Below, one piece after another: positions 50,151-63,940 of a DNA stretch of 64,000 nt; the first letter of the stretch is position 1, and each line of letters starts with the position of its first letter. The notes under the pieces were generated by a model. The model was not told the origin of the DNA, did no database searches, and was given only the letters and a program-made list of their open reading frames with translations. The position numbers were made by a program, and so were the translations under genes. Source of the DNA: Stratiolaelaps scimitus. Its lineage: Eukaryota; Arthropoda; Arachnida; Mesostigmata; Laelapidae. The DNA is taken from the NCBI GenBank assembly GCA_019614645.1, contig JABWDB010000009.1, positions 2,046,001 through 2,110,000 on the forward strand, in the 5' to 3' direction.

Positions 50151-51950
50151 TATGTATTCTATACCAGGCTGAAAACAAGGCAAAAAATCTAAGCTGGGAA
50201 AAAAATTGAGTTATTTATTTATGCTTACATATATAATTCAGGGCCACGCAAGGGCCTTTCTTTTCAGCAAATTCTCTAACTAGGAAACTAAGGCATATAC
50301 AATAAAGGATAATTGCACTAAATTGTCATAGTCTCAAGTAGTTGTCTTTGGCTCTAGAATCTCAAATAGGCGGGACCCCTTCGTCTTGGCAGAATCCCTC
50401 GGTCTGGCTCTGTTATTGTCGTTCTTTGTTCTGCGCGAATTCGTCAATAACAAGAGTTTATGATAACACTATCACTGCTACAATAGACTCTCAAACGCCA
50501 ACTACTGCACACGCTGCTGAATTTTTCCCTGGAGTGTTGGGAAAACTTCGTTCCGATCTAACGTCAGCTTAGTAAGGCATCGTTATTATTGTATGCCTCG
50601 GCAGCTTCAGTTTATACGTTTTGCTTAGGCACCCACACCTGATGCGCGGCCTGGATCTCGGGTGTACAAGCGTTAGTCGGCCCCGGCATTAATATTTTGA
50701 TGCCGTCCTCTTCATCATCGTTAGAAAGGTTCTGATCGTCTGTCTGTTACTCGTGGTCATCTTAATTTTCCTCAGAAATACGCACACACTAATGACTTCT
50801 TTAATGGTGTCAGTGTCATAGGAGCTGCATGAGGCCGAACGAAGTCGGCTATACCACCACCACCCTTGAGGCTTAATGGCGATTTCCGCGGGGCGCCAAG
50901 CATCTGTGGCCGTTCTTAACGTGTTGACAGGCTGGCGTGCACCGCCACCGCCGCCGCTACCGCTACATGCGCATCGATGGGCAGCTAGCAATGAAGAGAT
51001 GATCCTGTCCCCGCGATTCTATCCTACCGCATCTAGAAGCGAACCTCTCTAGGCTCCGTCGACCGTCTGTCAGATGTAGGCTTGGCGGCCTGTTCGTCAG
51101 CTATTGACGATCACATAGAAGCTGGGCGGCTGCTCTCGAGATGCGCACACATACACAGGCTTCTTGGATTTGTTCGACCTAGTCGATAATAACCAGCGAA
51201 TGCGATCTGATTCGACAAAGACTTCATCATATTCGACTATAGTCAGCCGCTGGAGTTTCGGCCGTTCGTATAGAATGTGAAACAGCCGACGACGATGTTT
51301 GCTTGTCTGCCCTGCCTCGCTGTCAGACGAAATTCTCTGTGCGTCTGCAACAAACGTCGGTATAGAAAGAACATGACATGAGACAAATGCGTGTCATGTC
51401 ACGGAAAAAGGTTGTCTCCACTTTGGCGAGTGGCTTCTTAATATGGTCCGTTACTTTTCGTGAACAGAGTCTCGGCACTATCATGGAATAACAGCCGGCC
51501 GGAGACGACATTCAAAGCTGGTGCCTAAATCTGTGGCTTTACCAAATTTTAAATACTTACGTTTCATGTGTACTAAAGTAGCTACCAACTATTTGCTGAG
51601 AATAACGACGCACCCATGTAAAAAAAAAAATATATATATATATATGTATACATGTGTAAGATACCGTTAGTTGGTGAATTCATTTGGTCATTCATTTAGT
51701 CAAGTCTCATAATTTCGTACAAATCACAATATTTGCAATACTATTTTATAAAAACATTAGAAATTAATCTGAATCTGCGTTACGCATTCCAACTTGATAT
51801 CGGATCGAGTCGAACGTATACTTCAGAATTGTAGTCGCTTCCAGCAGCCAATGAGGCAGGAATCTTTGCGCTAATTAATCACACTTATAATAGTTTGTTA
51901 CCAAACGGTCTCGTTACCCACTTCGCTATGCTGAGTGAAATATTGTGAAC

Positions 51951-51979
51951 ACAACAACAACAACAACAACAACAATAAT
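51951..51979. repeat. (CAA)n microsatellite
   Basis: About nine CAA units, then AATAATA. Confidence 0.9.
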
Positions 51980-54785
51980 ACGCGGCACGGAGTCAGCCGT
52001 CATTAGTCACGAATTTTCGCTTGTCAACTGAGATAATCACCGGTCTGTTACGTTATGCATACGTGTGTTAAAGAGGTAATGGATACGTGTCATATTTAAA
52101 CTTCTATTATTATTATTATTACCAAACTAGTAAAATTATTAGCTAGATATTATGTTCTCTTCTCGTTGGCGCGCACAGACACAGTGTTTTTTTGGAAAAA
52201 AATCAAAATTTCGCCATCGGGGCCAGGACGAAATCAAACCTTGAGTCGTTGTTTCTAAGCCGTTTCCATCAAATATACCCCCGCCGCACTTCAAAGCATC
52301 GCAGTCGGCTGAAAAAAAAGGAAAGGAACCGTATTTCCGCATCGTTCCACTCAATCGTACCACAATATACATATGTTCGGAGGCCGGCCGCAGTCGCGTG
52401 CTCCATTTGGCTGCCACCGACCGACGTTGCAGTAGCAACTGCGCGACAGCGCACATGTGCGTGTGTGTGTGTCTCGCCTCTTCTTTCGACATACTCCGCG
52501 CTCCTGTGGGATAGACGCATGGGATTCGGGCATGGCTCACATGGTTACGGTCACAGCGACAAAGGAGCGCCACGCCTATAGCCATCATGCTATCGAGACG
52601 CATGGCAACGAGAGTCTCGTATCCGAGAGCGATTTCGTAGAGAAGACGAGTAGATGAAAAACTTGCCGCTACAGCTGCGCCCGGACCCTCGACGAAGTGC
52701 GGACGCGACGATGCGTGGTTGGCAGATCAGTTAGATGTCTGCGTGTGTGTGTGTGTCTATCTATGGGTAGCGTTCTCGTCGGGAGCGATTTTGTAGTCAA
52801 GATCGTAGATCGTGAATGAATGCCTCCGAGGGAGTGGCAGGAGGTTGCTGCAGTTAATATCGTAATGCCTACATTGAGATGGTTTAGTGGTGGCGCGTTT
52901 CACATTAGTTAGCAGCATTGTTGTAGGCGACGGTCACGAGATCCACAAGTCGTGTACCTATTGACGATCGCCTTCGTCGATGGACTACGGGACTTGAGCA
53001 GGTAATGCAGGTTGTTAGAGGAGAGGTTATTGCATGCCTTTAGCTATAATATAACTAGTTGCAAACATAGATCGAAGGTGGAGCCGACGGCTCGTTCTGT
53101 TTATTCGTGAGTGGAGGAGTCGCTCACTTGAATCAATGAACGGCCGCGAAGCTTTGCTCTCAAGGGCTTCGAGTTCCGCTCACGGAGCAGGACAGATCAA
53201 TGCATCGACACACCGCTTTTCTGGTGATAATCGTTTGAACGGCATCAACAAACGGTGGCGTATGACGCATGGGATAATGTCTTAAGATCTGGTTGAAAGC
53301 TGAACGAACTCGTAGGGTCATGATTCAATATGATACGGTACATAGTGCAAACAGGTACATAGATTCAAGTTGCGGATTACTGTGGTTAAGCACCAAGCGC
53401 GTTGCGGTGTTGTTAGCACTGTTGAGCGTCACAGTGACTGTAGATGTTATTATTCGTTAGCTTCGTTAAGCGTCTAGCCTGCCTTGACGAATTGTCAAAA
53501 ACGCAGGATTTTGACTGTATTGAATGCTATCACCCTATTATTTCGTCGGTAGATCGTTTGCTGTATATTTGTAGCTGCTACCGCTGTTGTTCTATCCGTC
53601 GTACGATAGAGCTTCTAGTGCCTGCCGGTGGGTGCCACAAGCTATCCTGCCGGTAGGATACACTCCTCGGTTTAGATGGCCGCTATATACCTCTTTTCGC
53701 GAAGTCTACCAAAACAATCGCCATATTGATCGAGTACCCGCGAACAATATATTCTATATATACCTATACAAGAACATGGTACGCGAACTCTTCCATAGCA
53801 GTTTTTTTGAGTTGTTCATCTTTGTTTCCGAGGAGGCTACTTTGGCTGTTGGTCGTGGCCGGTGAACAGCTAGATAGGCCGAGAAGAAGTCAAACAGCCA
53901 TACTTTGATCAAAATGCGCCGAGCAAGAGAGACGCTGTTGCCGCTGGCGGCGCCTATGGGGTGGCTAGTTTCAGCCGAAGTCGCTGCGACGGTGGACGCA
54001 AATGGAGTCGAATCGGGGCCATGTGGTTGGAGTGCGACAAAAATGAACAGGCCGGTCGCATGCCCATCCCGGCGTTGTGAGTTAATCATCGAGTTTCATT
54101 GTGTTGCCTTCACCCTGAATCATCGTGGACACCGCCACCCTGGGTGATCACCGATGGCTCGTTTAAGAGGCCCTCGTATCTCTTGGCTCACCTTTCGTTC
54201 GTCGAATGTGTCATCGGCTAATTCGCCGATTCGGGCACAGGCTACCAGTGGTTGTCATCATCGCAGGAACGAGAGGGGACCGCAATGTCACAAACAAAAC
54301 TACGAGAATCGCCAGCGGGTGGACATCGCAATATTGAGGATAGTTCGTTGAAAGATGTTGAAAGAGTCACCTCCTGCCTGCTCTCAATCGCTTGTCATTC
54401 ACGATGCGGCGAATAGCTGACGCGACTCATGTGCTTTAGACGTTGTTTTCCGCGCAATGCTCATAATGCTCGTTATGTTGCTATGATTTGCATTGTTGCT
54501 ATCGCGAATGCTGTGTCTCGTGTCGCTCCGCGCTCGCGGCTGCTATCTTTGTAAGACAGTTGGTGCAGTAACTTCGATTCTGTCCCCCGTAGCGACTAGA
54601 CGACTCTCGGCATTGAGGATAATACCCCAGTGAGCTTATACCGATTGCGGACTTTGTTCTGTTCGTTTATAGCAGGTCAATGAAAGTACCGAAGAGTGAG
54701 GATCTCTCTGTACTGTATGATATGAACGCTCGAAGAAGACATCTACGGCTGTTGCTATCTAAAGCAGATTCTCTGGGCGGAATCA

Positions 54786-54971
54786 CAGCCTTAAACATTG
54801 AACTTAGTCCAAGGTACAACTGCTTTCGGTATTGCTTCATAAGACGGACCTCCCCCCCTCCCTTTAAAGGCAAATGTGAAACGGTGTCAGGGGTTTGAAT
54901 CCATGTGTGAACTCATGTGTTTCCCCCGATTGCAAGGCGCACCCGAATGCGCCACGCCACCGGGCTCGACA
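54786..54971 (-). mobile_element. tRNA-derived SINE, copy B
   Basis: Minus-strand copy beginning GTCGAGCCCGGTGGCGTGG. The box A-like TGGCGTGGCGCA is intact, followed by GCCTTGCAATCGG, a box B-like GGATTCAAACCCC and the shared body CACATTTGCCTTTA, ATGAAGCAATACCGAAAGC. It is the copy whose head looks most like a tRNA. Confidence 0.8.
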
Positions 54972-57900
54972 CGGTGGTTGCTATCCAGCTATTAGGTCTG
55001 GCTAGCGGGCCGAGAACGACCCATCTTTATTGAGATTTCCCGCGATCGACCTGTAGTTAGGCAGTAACATTATGAATGCCGTCCACGACGTCAAGTGCAT
55101 CGTCAAGATCTGATCCACTATAAGATACTACCTGCGATGGCAAGGAGTAGCACAAAAAAGGCCTCAACCTGCTTGAGAGCGAATTCTATCGAGCCACCAC
55201 TAACGACCAACGACAGCCAACTCACTGAAGTCTTCGCCCGTGGCCCGCGCACTAATCGTGCGGGCAAGTGCAGCCTCCTCATGATGAAGATATTGCAAGA
55301 GAGACACAAGGCAGAGATATCGTGTGTATGTTCGTGTGTTTGAGATCGCGGAGCTGGCTAGCTACGACTAATATATTGACAAGGGGCAAGGCGAGCCAAA
55401 GTTGCCATGCGGCGGGCGGAGTTATAATGTTCAGGCAAAAAAAAAAGTACCAAGAGAGCCGACGCAGGCGAATTTACGACTTGGCTGGGACCGTGAGCGA
55501 GCTCGCGAGTGACTCAGTGAGAAAGAGGGCGGTATAACGTATAAATATATAAATACGTTCCTGCGCAGGCAGACGGTATCAGGGGATGCTGGACTTGGCT
55601 CGCTGTCTCTTGGCCATTCGGAGGCAGCAATCGGCGTTATTCCATTGGAGGCCACTGCTAGGCCTAGGCCAGCCCTTTTTGCGGATTGGAGAAGAGTCGG
55701 GTCGGGCCATGCGGGGCGGTGTGCGAGAATGGGCGCGCAGGCGGGCAGACACTGAAAGAGTGCGAGCCATTTTAATCAGATTAATACTCAATTTTATGGC
55801 TTGCCCAGCATCGGAGTGCATGCTTGCGGGTTCCGGCTCACAGCGTCCGAAGTTTGTTTCGTGTGTCGGCGTATGCTGTTTGCTTTTCTTCCACCAATTT
55901 GTGATTGATTTTTAGCCACGTTTTGGCTGACGTTCGGTCTAGCTGAAATGGTTTTGGTTTTGTTAGCTTTTTTTAGTGGTGTTTTTTGGTCGTTTTTGTT
56001 GTTGTTGCTTGCTTTGTATTTAGTCACTGCCTCCACTCCCATCTCTCTCTCTCTCTCTGTCGACGGTACTCGCCTGTGATGGGGGCCTCCTTTTGACAGA
56101 GGTGTTTGGTCATTTTGCGTTTAGTTGTGGTAAATACAACGTGCCGTTTTCTCTATACCACGATGTGTGGCTGCATCTGTATGAGCCGCGACGACAAATC
56201 GAACTCGGAAACGTCCCAGTCTGAACGTCTCGTCAGCACAACGCGTCCCAGAAGCCTTTGGCTTCGGTTGCATCAGCGATAGATAGCAGAACCTGTCAAT
56301 TGTAGCATGCGAAAGCTGCTGGCTGAAAATGCTGCCATGACGTCGCTCACACTTCCTGTACGATTTCCGTTCATGGGGTATCAACGTATGGAGAGACTTT
56401 AGAAGGTGGACTATTGCGATGCCAGCCGGGTGTTTTCAAATGAGCGAAGGGGAGGAGCATTTCAATCTCGATTGCATTTTGCCACTGCGCACTTGATGAG
56501 AGAGTCAATGCCGAGCTGATATTAGTGCGGCGCCAAGGGGGGAGGGCGATGGCCGTTAGTTGAACGCGCGTTGCAGGAACAGAGGAATAGCTAAAATGAG
56601 GCTGACGTGAGGCACCCGATATTGACCCAACGTTTGGTAGCGTGTGTCGGGTGTGGTGGTGGGGGGTCCTGCAAGGTCTATGGGAACGGGGGACCAGGAA
56701 CGTGTGCAGCTGTTATCCATGCTGGAAACGTAGGGTGGAGGGTGCCTATGCCCCAGCCGCATCAGCAGATCTCATTAAAGTCACAATTCGATGGCAAGTG
56801 CGCGCGTTCTCTCCCCTATGACTCGGGCCACTCGATGTGTGACCGAGTGTTCGGTGCTGCTGTAAAGGAGCAACCGCGAAAAGCTCCCGGGTACTCGGAA
56901 AAGCTGGCGTCCGCATTGGATTTTCAGAGATCTCCAATGCACCTGCTACCTGCCGGCGATGATCAACATTTGTATGTCCCATATGCACTGTTCGAGTTTT
57001 GCGTTGGCAATTGCTATTGCCGGCGTACGTATGCATATTGTGGTCGTAACGTGTACATTTGCTTTGTCGAATGAACCGTTGAGAAGGTCTGGGTGAGGTC
57101 ATTTAATCTGAATGCCATGTTTGCGGGATGGATGCGATCAATTATTATCACAGACAGAGCGAGGTGAAAATGCATACATAAAGTCAACTCATCGTATCAG
57201 AATCGCGATCCCAAGGCCAGTGAGAACCCATGTTTATGTAGGCAGAACGACTTGCACAGTTGTCTCGAATGCGGCATTGTGCATTTCCCTCAGTAGTCCG
57301 AAGACCATGCCGCTGTTCCGGCATCGGCAGCATACGGGAAGACAGCGGAGAAACACCGTTTTTCTGTATCGCTGTGTTGGTGATACTATTTTCGTCGTTG
57401 TCGTCGTATTCAATCTCTGCCCTCCTTTATTTCCTTCGTCTCCCTCTATCCATCTCTCTTTCTCTCTAAACCTCTTGACCTCCCTGAACGGGGATCGAAA
57501 AAGCCAATCCTACTTCAGCCATCCGAACCCGCAAACCTCATCACGATTCTGGTTGCCTCCGCCACCAGCGCGGCTATCCGTGATTGGAAGCTCATCGTTA
57601 CGGCCAATTGAACCAATATTACTGCGACAAGCGACGAGCCCCAAGCAGGGAGCGAGGCGTAATGGCAGGCTCCTGGCGTTACGGGATCATGTTCGGGTGG
57701 GGGCTCCGCGTCGGGCCAACTATTGCCTCAAGTTCTCTCTCCATCTGCCCGTTCTCTTCCCTGCGAGCCGTGTTACCCCCATTGACTATACCCCAACCAT
57801 CGTCGCTCGCCACCGCGCGTCCCTGCGAGCTCGCGCGTCCCGCCCCCCACCCGTATTTCATTCACTCTGAAGGGGCTAAGACGCGATCGCAGGTTGGCAT

Positions 57901-59459
57901 CCGCCCTGCCGACGGGAGCCTGTTGGATTTGTTCCATCGAAATTGAACGCCTTCGTCCTCGATCGGCCTCTCCATGGATTTAGTTCGTCGTGATCGGTGG
58001 CATACCGCCACCAACGGGCTCCGGCGTTGCCATCCCGCTTCCAATTGTCGTTCGGTGCCTCATCTCGCTTTGTTTTCCCGTCGTGCGATTGCTGCTGAGA
58101 ATGTTTGCCGCTGAGCAGGAGGGCGGGTAGGCGATAGACAGATAGCTAAGAGCTAGCAATGGGCGACTGCGTACATCATATCTACACCCGTCCATTGCCA
58201 TTTGTCGGTTATGGGCCAAAACCAGTGGCATACGAACAGTGTGGAGCGTTTGACCCTGTCGTCGTATCTGTTGCGAAACGCTGTGTGCCACACATAGCGA
58301 GGATTCATTTCGGAGGGACGTGGGTGCGGGGGATTAGAAGGCCAATACGTTGTGCCCTTTACCGCGCACCACTCAGTATTCGGGTATTGCAACTCTACAT
58401 ATTGACGATGGACATCTGAGGATTATTGGATAATGTTTAAAATTCATCGTGTCGTTCATCGCTAACGTGAGTACGTAGTTAAATTTCTATTTTTATAGAG
58501 TTAACTGTGTTCTGTCTCTGATTTCTATGAATAGACGAAGTGTTGAACGTATGGGTGTAGAAATAGCGCAGACTGTTGCAGACTCAGATGTCCTTAACCA
58601 GACGTTCCTTACATCAAAGTGGGATGGATCCCTTGAAGTTCAAGACAAGGTCTCTTCTATTTGGAACGCGTCAATTCGTTGATGTAGTTCGTCGATAGTG
58701 ACGTTCATTCATCGTCCTTGATCGTCCGTCTAGGTTACCGAAATATAGACAAACGAACCTCATAAAATCTCCTGATTGACAATTTCCCCGAATCAAAATG
58801 TTATGGCATCGTAATTAGTGGAACTGTCTGACACAATATAATGCTCTGGCTCTCTCAACCGCCGCTCTGTATACAATGATACACCGAGTGGTCACCCCAC
58901 ACAGTACAACATAGAGTTAGTCGCCTGCCTACGGCTGGACAGCGGCTGGCCACTTCTCGCGCGACCGGTTCCCGCGAAAGCGTCGTCATCCCAGGCGACA
59001 TAAGAACTGCCATCTACAATTCCAACTATTCCTGTCGCTCTCGTCCTCATCACCGGCCGTGACGGCAGGGCCGCTTCTTGTGCAACATTGTGCCATCACA
59101 TTGCCAAGTTGTCTTCTGCGAAAACCAACTTGGCCGATATATCGGCATCCATTCGAATTGGCTCCTATGCCTGCTCGTCCGTCTCGCTAGGTTACGCAAA
59201 TGAAGTTTGTCTCCTTCTCGTCGCAGTGTCCGTTGTTGTATCAAGCTGTTGTATCGTCGCAGTGGTTGCTGCCGGTGTCGCAACGGGCGTCATTGCCACT
59301 ACGATTGCCCAGACGGGTCGGCACTTTCGGGGATGCTCAGCTTTGCTGCCGGTCTTGGCGTTCGGCTGCTGCTGCTACTGAAGATGCTGGCATCAGGCGA
59401 CATTGTCGGCTCCGCCGGATTGGATCGTTGTCGGCTGAGGGGATATATTGACATCACCT

Positions 59460-60270
59460 GCCCCACGACCTCGTCACGACGGTAGCTAGGGGCCTAGCGC
59501 CCATCGTGGCGGCCCCTGTCCCCGTCTCCTTGGAGGATCCTGCTTGCACCGAACCTTCTCTCTACTGAGCCCTGCTTGACGGGGTGAGGTAAGGAGTCGA
59601 GTTAGGTCGGCTCCGACGTACCCCAGTATCTGGTTCGAAAGGTACCGTGCCCTGTATAGATTCTTCGTGGTGGTCCATCTTCCTGGTTGGCGTCCCCCCT
59701 TCTCGACCACCTTCCATCCACGACACTTCCATCGGGGTCGCGTTCGAATGTTCCGATGGCCTGCTCCTCGCCATCTTACCCTACTGACTCTGTAGCAGTC
59801 GCCGACTCTATATCTCAGCTACGGAACCTAACCTCCCGTTGCCCCCGGGTCCTTCTCGGGAGAACGTCCTGAGCCCGAAGGTGCATCGCTCGCTCACCCT
59901 CGACCCGTCTTGTGGTCCATTCTTCCATCGTTGTGGGCCACCAAGCGTAACCGGAGTTTCGGGCGACACCGCCACCGCAGCCACGACAAGACAGAGCAAG
60001 TTCAGCTAACAATCCCACGCAACGGGCAACTGCCTCGGCGGTGGGGTGCCTCCTCTCCTTGACTTACGCCAAGGAGATGTTGGCATCTCGCAACCTTGTA
60101 CTGAGGCGAAGTCACATTCCCTTGCCCTCCAGGCCTTGTGATGTGACTCCTTTGGTGGCAATGATGCAAGGGCCAACTTCTCTGAAAGAAGGATTCTCAG
60201 GGTGCCTTTCTAGCGATTTAGGAGGCAACGAAGCCAACTTCATCGGTTTCACATGGGTTCACTCCGTTGA
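59460..60270. other. GC-richer block, possible decayed retroelement
   Basis: This block differs from its AT-rich surroundings in composition and has short broken frames on both strands (for example minus 59486-59710 and 59815-60018, with a Cys-rich SCRGCGGG string). No reverse transcriptase or gag motif is clear. It could equally be a CpG-rich regulatory region. Confidence 0.25.
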
Positions 60271-62385
60271 CGGAAGGTGAGGAAATACTTGTTGTTATTG
60301 CTAGTTGGCGAGCGAGAAACTTTCTGCGCTCCCATTCCGGCAGGGACAGGTTTCCAACCGTCTTTGCGAGAGGCTTATATATACGACTTTTCCAGAATTG
60401 GTCAACAAATTCAGACGCGTTGTACCTATTGGTTCACAGCGAGATTTATTGCTTGGTTCCGATGCTAAAATACCCTGGGGTTTTCTTTAAACATACCATG
60501 TAACGCAAGTAGCCTGGAGTAGCAGGGGTGCCGAAAGCCGTGACGATTATACACAATAGAAAAAAAAGAACGGACCTCGTCATCTCGGAAATAAGATGGA
60601 AGCAAGGCTGTTTTCAGCTAGTCCATCATACTCAGTTGTCATCCCTCGAACCCATATTGTAATTAATACGTCGGCTAAGTACGCCTCCAATAATCCCAAG
60701 AACTAATTCTGTGATCTTCCGCTTTTCTGTTTTCTTCTAATTACGCCAATCTAACAAACTGCAGGTACCAGCGATGACGCGTTATTAACCTCCTTACTGC
60801 CACCCTCTCAGTTTTCCTTCGCGAGGACGCCGCAGACGTCGTAATAGTCCTACAAAAAAAAAGGCTCACACCACCCTATGTCGCCCCTTCTACGGTTAGT
60901 TTCGTGCCTTTTTTTGTTAGCGCCGGCACAGCCTCCGGTGTCGACACCGGGTCTAGCAGTAGCGCAGCGTACGCTGCCGTCGCAGCCTTCGGCCACCAGA
61001 CGAGTGCGGGGTGCCATCGAGTAGGCGAACGGAGCAATATGAAGAGATAACGACCAACAGCGAACTGTGGGCCAACTGACCATTTCGGCGTTCGTATTCC
61101 CTACGTTGGTTTCTGCTTTTCTATCTTCGGTCTCTCTCTCTCTCTCTCGCTTTCTGTTTGGAATATTATGATAATTTTATTTTAGGGGCTACTACTCACT
61201 GGTCGACGTGGTCCACCGCCATTCGACCGCCGTCGCCGTTGCACATTACTGGAGACACTGCAGACATCGGCCGGGTAGCGAATAAAGAGACTTCGTTGAA
61301 GGGCTAACGCTCCACGAGCACGGCCATTTTCATCGTTCTCGAGATGATATGATGACTCTGTGCCTTGTGGCCGTGCCGGCGAGGCGGGCGGCGGAACCAC
61401 AGCCCGCGATCCGCTTCCCCGGGATGCCTGGATGGGTCGTGGAGTGGGCGAAAAACGAACGTGGAGTTCTGATGCAAAGGGCGGGGTCGCGTGCGAGAAA
61501 GATAAAGGCTAAAATATATTTGACTTTTATTAAAATGTGTGTTCGTTTTTTATGCCACTTCGCTGTAGTGAGAAACGGACAGGGAACGTCCGAGAGATAG
61601 AGACAGCAGCGGGGATTGCGAAGGGAAGATGGGCGAGTTTTTCTCTCTCATTCAAGAAGGAAAGAAAAAGTTGGCTAGGTCTGTGCCGACTATTTCGTTG
61701 GCGGAAGGCTGCGGACCGAGGGGCGGTGCGGGGGGAAGGGGGCTGTGATTGGGGCTCGACGGCGGCCAATGCCAACGCCAGCGGCGATCTCGACAATACC
61801 CGTCAGCTTCCAACCAGGCTTCGGGATATGGGGGATGGATGAAGATGGTGTTGGGCTTGCCGCGGAGCGCCGACTGAGGACGTGGCAGATGGGGTGTAGT
61901 CGCCGGTGAACCCAGGGGGTCCTGTTCTCCTTAAATCCCCCTCGTCTCCTACCGTCTGTTTAGATGCTTAGGAACGTCCCAATGAACGATAGAGAAGGCG
62001 AGAGAGAGAGAGAGAGTAGATGGAGCAGCTCTAATCGATACGGCGTCCAATACCAATACAAGCACACGGCAGACGCTCTGAGCAACCGAAAGTCGCACAG
62101 TCTCACAGGCCCTGTTGGCAAGCCTCGCCTCTCTCAGGCTGTCGGCGGGGCTTGCCAGACTTCGTTTTGTTTCCACAGCTGGAGAGGTAGAAAACTTTTT
62201 AGTGTGAAGTTCTACCGTTTGAACTGTTTTTCAATAACTTTTATCGAGCAGTTAGCTGAAGCTTAGATGAACTTTAATATTGTCGCTCTCGTTCTGTGGT
62301 GATATTTCATTCCTGCCTTACCGATCCCTGTTCCCGTGATGTGTTCTGTGGGTCCTGAAAAACACGATATCGTCGTGCATCGTCT

Positions 62386-62468
62386 TTCCAGGATTTAAGT
62401 TGGTATACACATATAGGGGCGCTATCCAGGATTTAAGTTAGTATACTTATATAATATAAGGGCGCTAA
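62386..62468 (+). repeat. Tandem duplication, two units of about 38 and 45 bases
   Basis: Unit 1 (62386-62423) and unit 2 (62424-62468) both run TCCAGGATTTAAGTTRGTAT, AC, an AT-rich part, then GGGCGCTA. The second unit has a longer AT part. Confidence 0.85.
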
Positions 62469-63749
62469 CTATTTAATTTTTTAATTATTTAGCCTCTTTT
62501 AGCAAGTGCCGACATTGACGCGTTGGCAACATTTGCTCCTGTCTCGTTATGAGACAACGAGCGTTGAAATGACGACGTGGATTGGTTGAACGTAACAGGA
62601 AAAACGGAAGCAGAATATGAGCTCGAGAATTTCACAGTGTTTCTAAATTTTGCATCTAGGACCAGCCGATCTCGCGAAGTGGTGGGATGTTTTTTGGGGG
62701 ACCTAAAATTGTTTATTGTCAAGAGTCAATCTTCTTCGGTGACCTTAAAATTACTCCCAATACATTGCAGGCTCGAATGGCGGAGCTGGAGCGCGTGACG
62801 GGCTTCACCAGTAGCCATCCACCTTTACGCTGGCAGGAAACAAAACCCATTTTTTCTCAAAGGAGGCCTTCTCGCTTGCGCAGTAGCTTCCGGTGACACT
62901 TTATCTGCTGCTGCTGCTGCTGCTGCCAGTGGCCTAGTACAACAACGAACACTGCGCGAGTAGACAGCAGGGCCTAGCTGACACCCAGCGACGCCGTGGC
63001 CTACAGAACGTTCCAAGGCTTCTCTACCGCCGGAAGGTTCCTTCACCTCTTCAAGTCAGCCACCACCCCCGGGACTTTAAACAATTCCAATCCCCTCCGC
63101 TTTATATAGACCCCCTTGTCCCCGTCATGTACCTACCCTTCGATAGAAACTTGGTCGCGGCCGATTTTCCAAGCAGGAAGGCTGTATAGTGAAGGCCCAA
63201 CGTCAGGGTGGGAAGGGTAAAATGTGCTTACGCGGCTTGGTTGGCTACTTTGGCGGGTTTTTTTACTTCTTCTTTCTATTGCACCTCGCCTATCGCGTGT
63301 TAGCTCGAGCTCCCGTGGGTTTTACGGAATTTCCTCAGCTAGCGAAGCGGGACTGAGCGAGTTACACGACTTTTGGCAATTGTGGCTGATCAACGCTGGC
63401 GGATAGCAGGCGTGAGAGAACGAAAGCTTATTAAGTGTGTCCGGGAGAAGCTTGAAAGGGCCTTGTCGAGTTTCGTGTATTGTATGTATAATGGTACGGG
63501 GCGCCTGATGTCTGCGTCTGTACATAGATGAGCAGGAAGAGAACAAGCTCAAAGAAATCGGGTGGAAAGCGATTTCATACAGTCGACGCTGGTTAACTAT
63601 GGTGTCTACTGTGCTTTAAATGAACGAGCCTCAAAGTCACTCATTAGAGGCTTGCTGATTTCGTCGATCTATACACGTTTCCTCAGTGTATTTTAGGTTT
63701 TGCCAAATAGGTAATTTCATCAGTGGCGCAGATCTTATGAAATCGCAAG

Positions 63750-63940
63750 CTATATGAAACCGCCAATCAGGAGCACTGACAGTGCCACAAGTAACATACC
63801 CTTGTAGGACATTGCACAGTCTAATGAGTAAGTCCACCCTTCTAACGTCGGATTAATTACGGTTGCGTTTCCTTGTCTGCAATTTTCGCACAAACAAAAT
63901 GTTCGAACATCCTGGTCATAGCTCTGTACACCAATAAAAT
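63750..63940 (-). CDS. Weak candidate C-terminal exon, Cys-containing with hydrophobic tail
   Basis: A minus-strand frame ends at TAG 63750. From a possible acceptor GTACAG near 63910 it reads SYDQDVRTFCLCENCRQ, then an N-glycosylation-type NAT, then YSLDCAMSYKG and a hydrophobic end LLVALSVLLIGGFI. Small Cys-rich proteins with such tails are often GPI-anchored (for example Ly6-type), but the Cys spacing is not diagnostic and no upstream exon is in the window. Confidence 0.25.

Larger units (their letters stand above)
48364..63749. other. Long stretch without recognised conserved coding sequence
   Basis: About 15.4 kb. No protein family is recognised in any frame. The longest open frame (57112-57870, plus) has Pro/Ser/Arg-rich composition and no domain. 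Contents I can support: hairpin 49711-49740, (AT)n at 50095-50148 and 51630-51650, (CAA)n at 51951-51979, SINE copy B (54786-54971), a GC-richer block at 59460-60270 and a tandem duplication at 62386-62468. It may be intron of the gene starting near 48.3 kb, or intergenic. Confidence 0.5.

Noticed and set aside
57112..57870. 252-codon plus-strand open frame
   Set aside because: Composition is Pro/Ser/Arg-rich, it overlaps other open frames, has no domain or splice logic, and lies in GC-richer DNA where long chance frames are expected.
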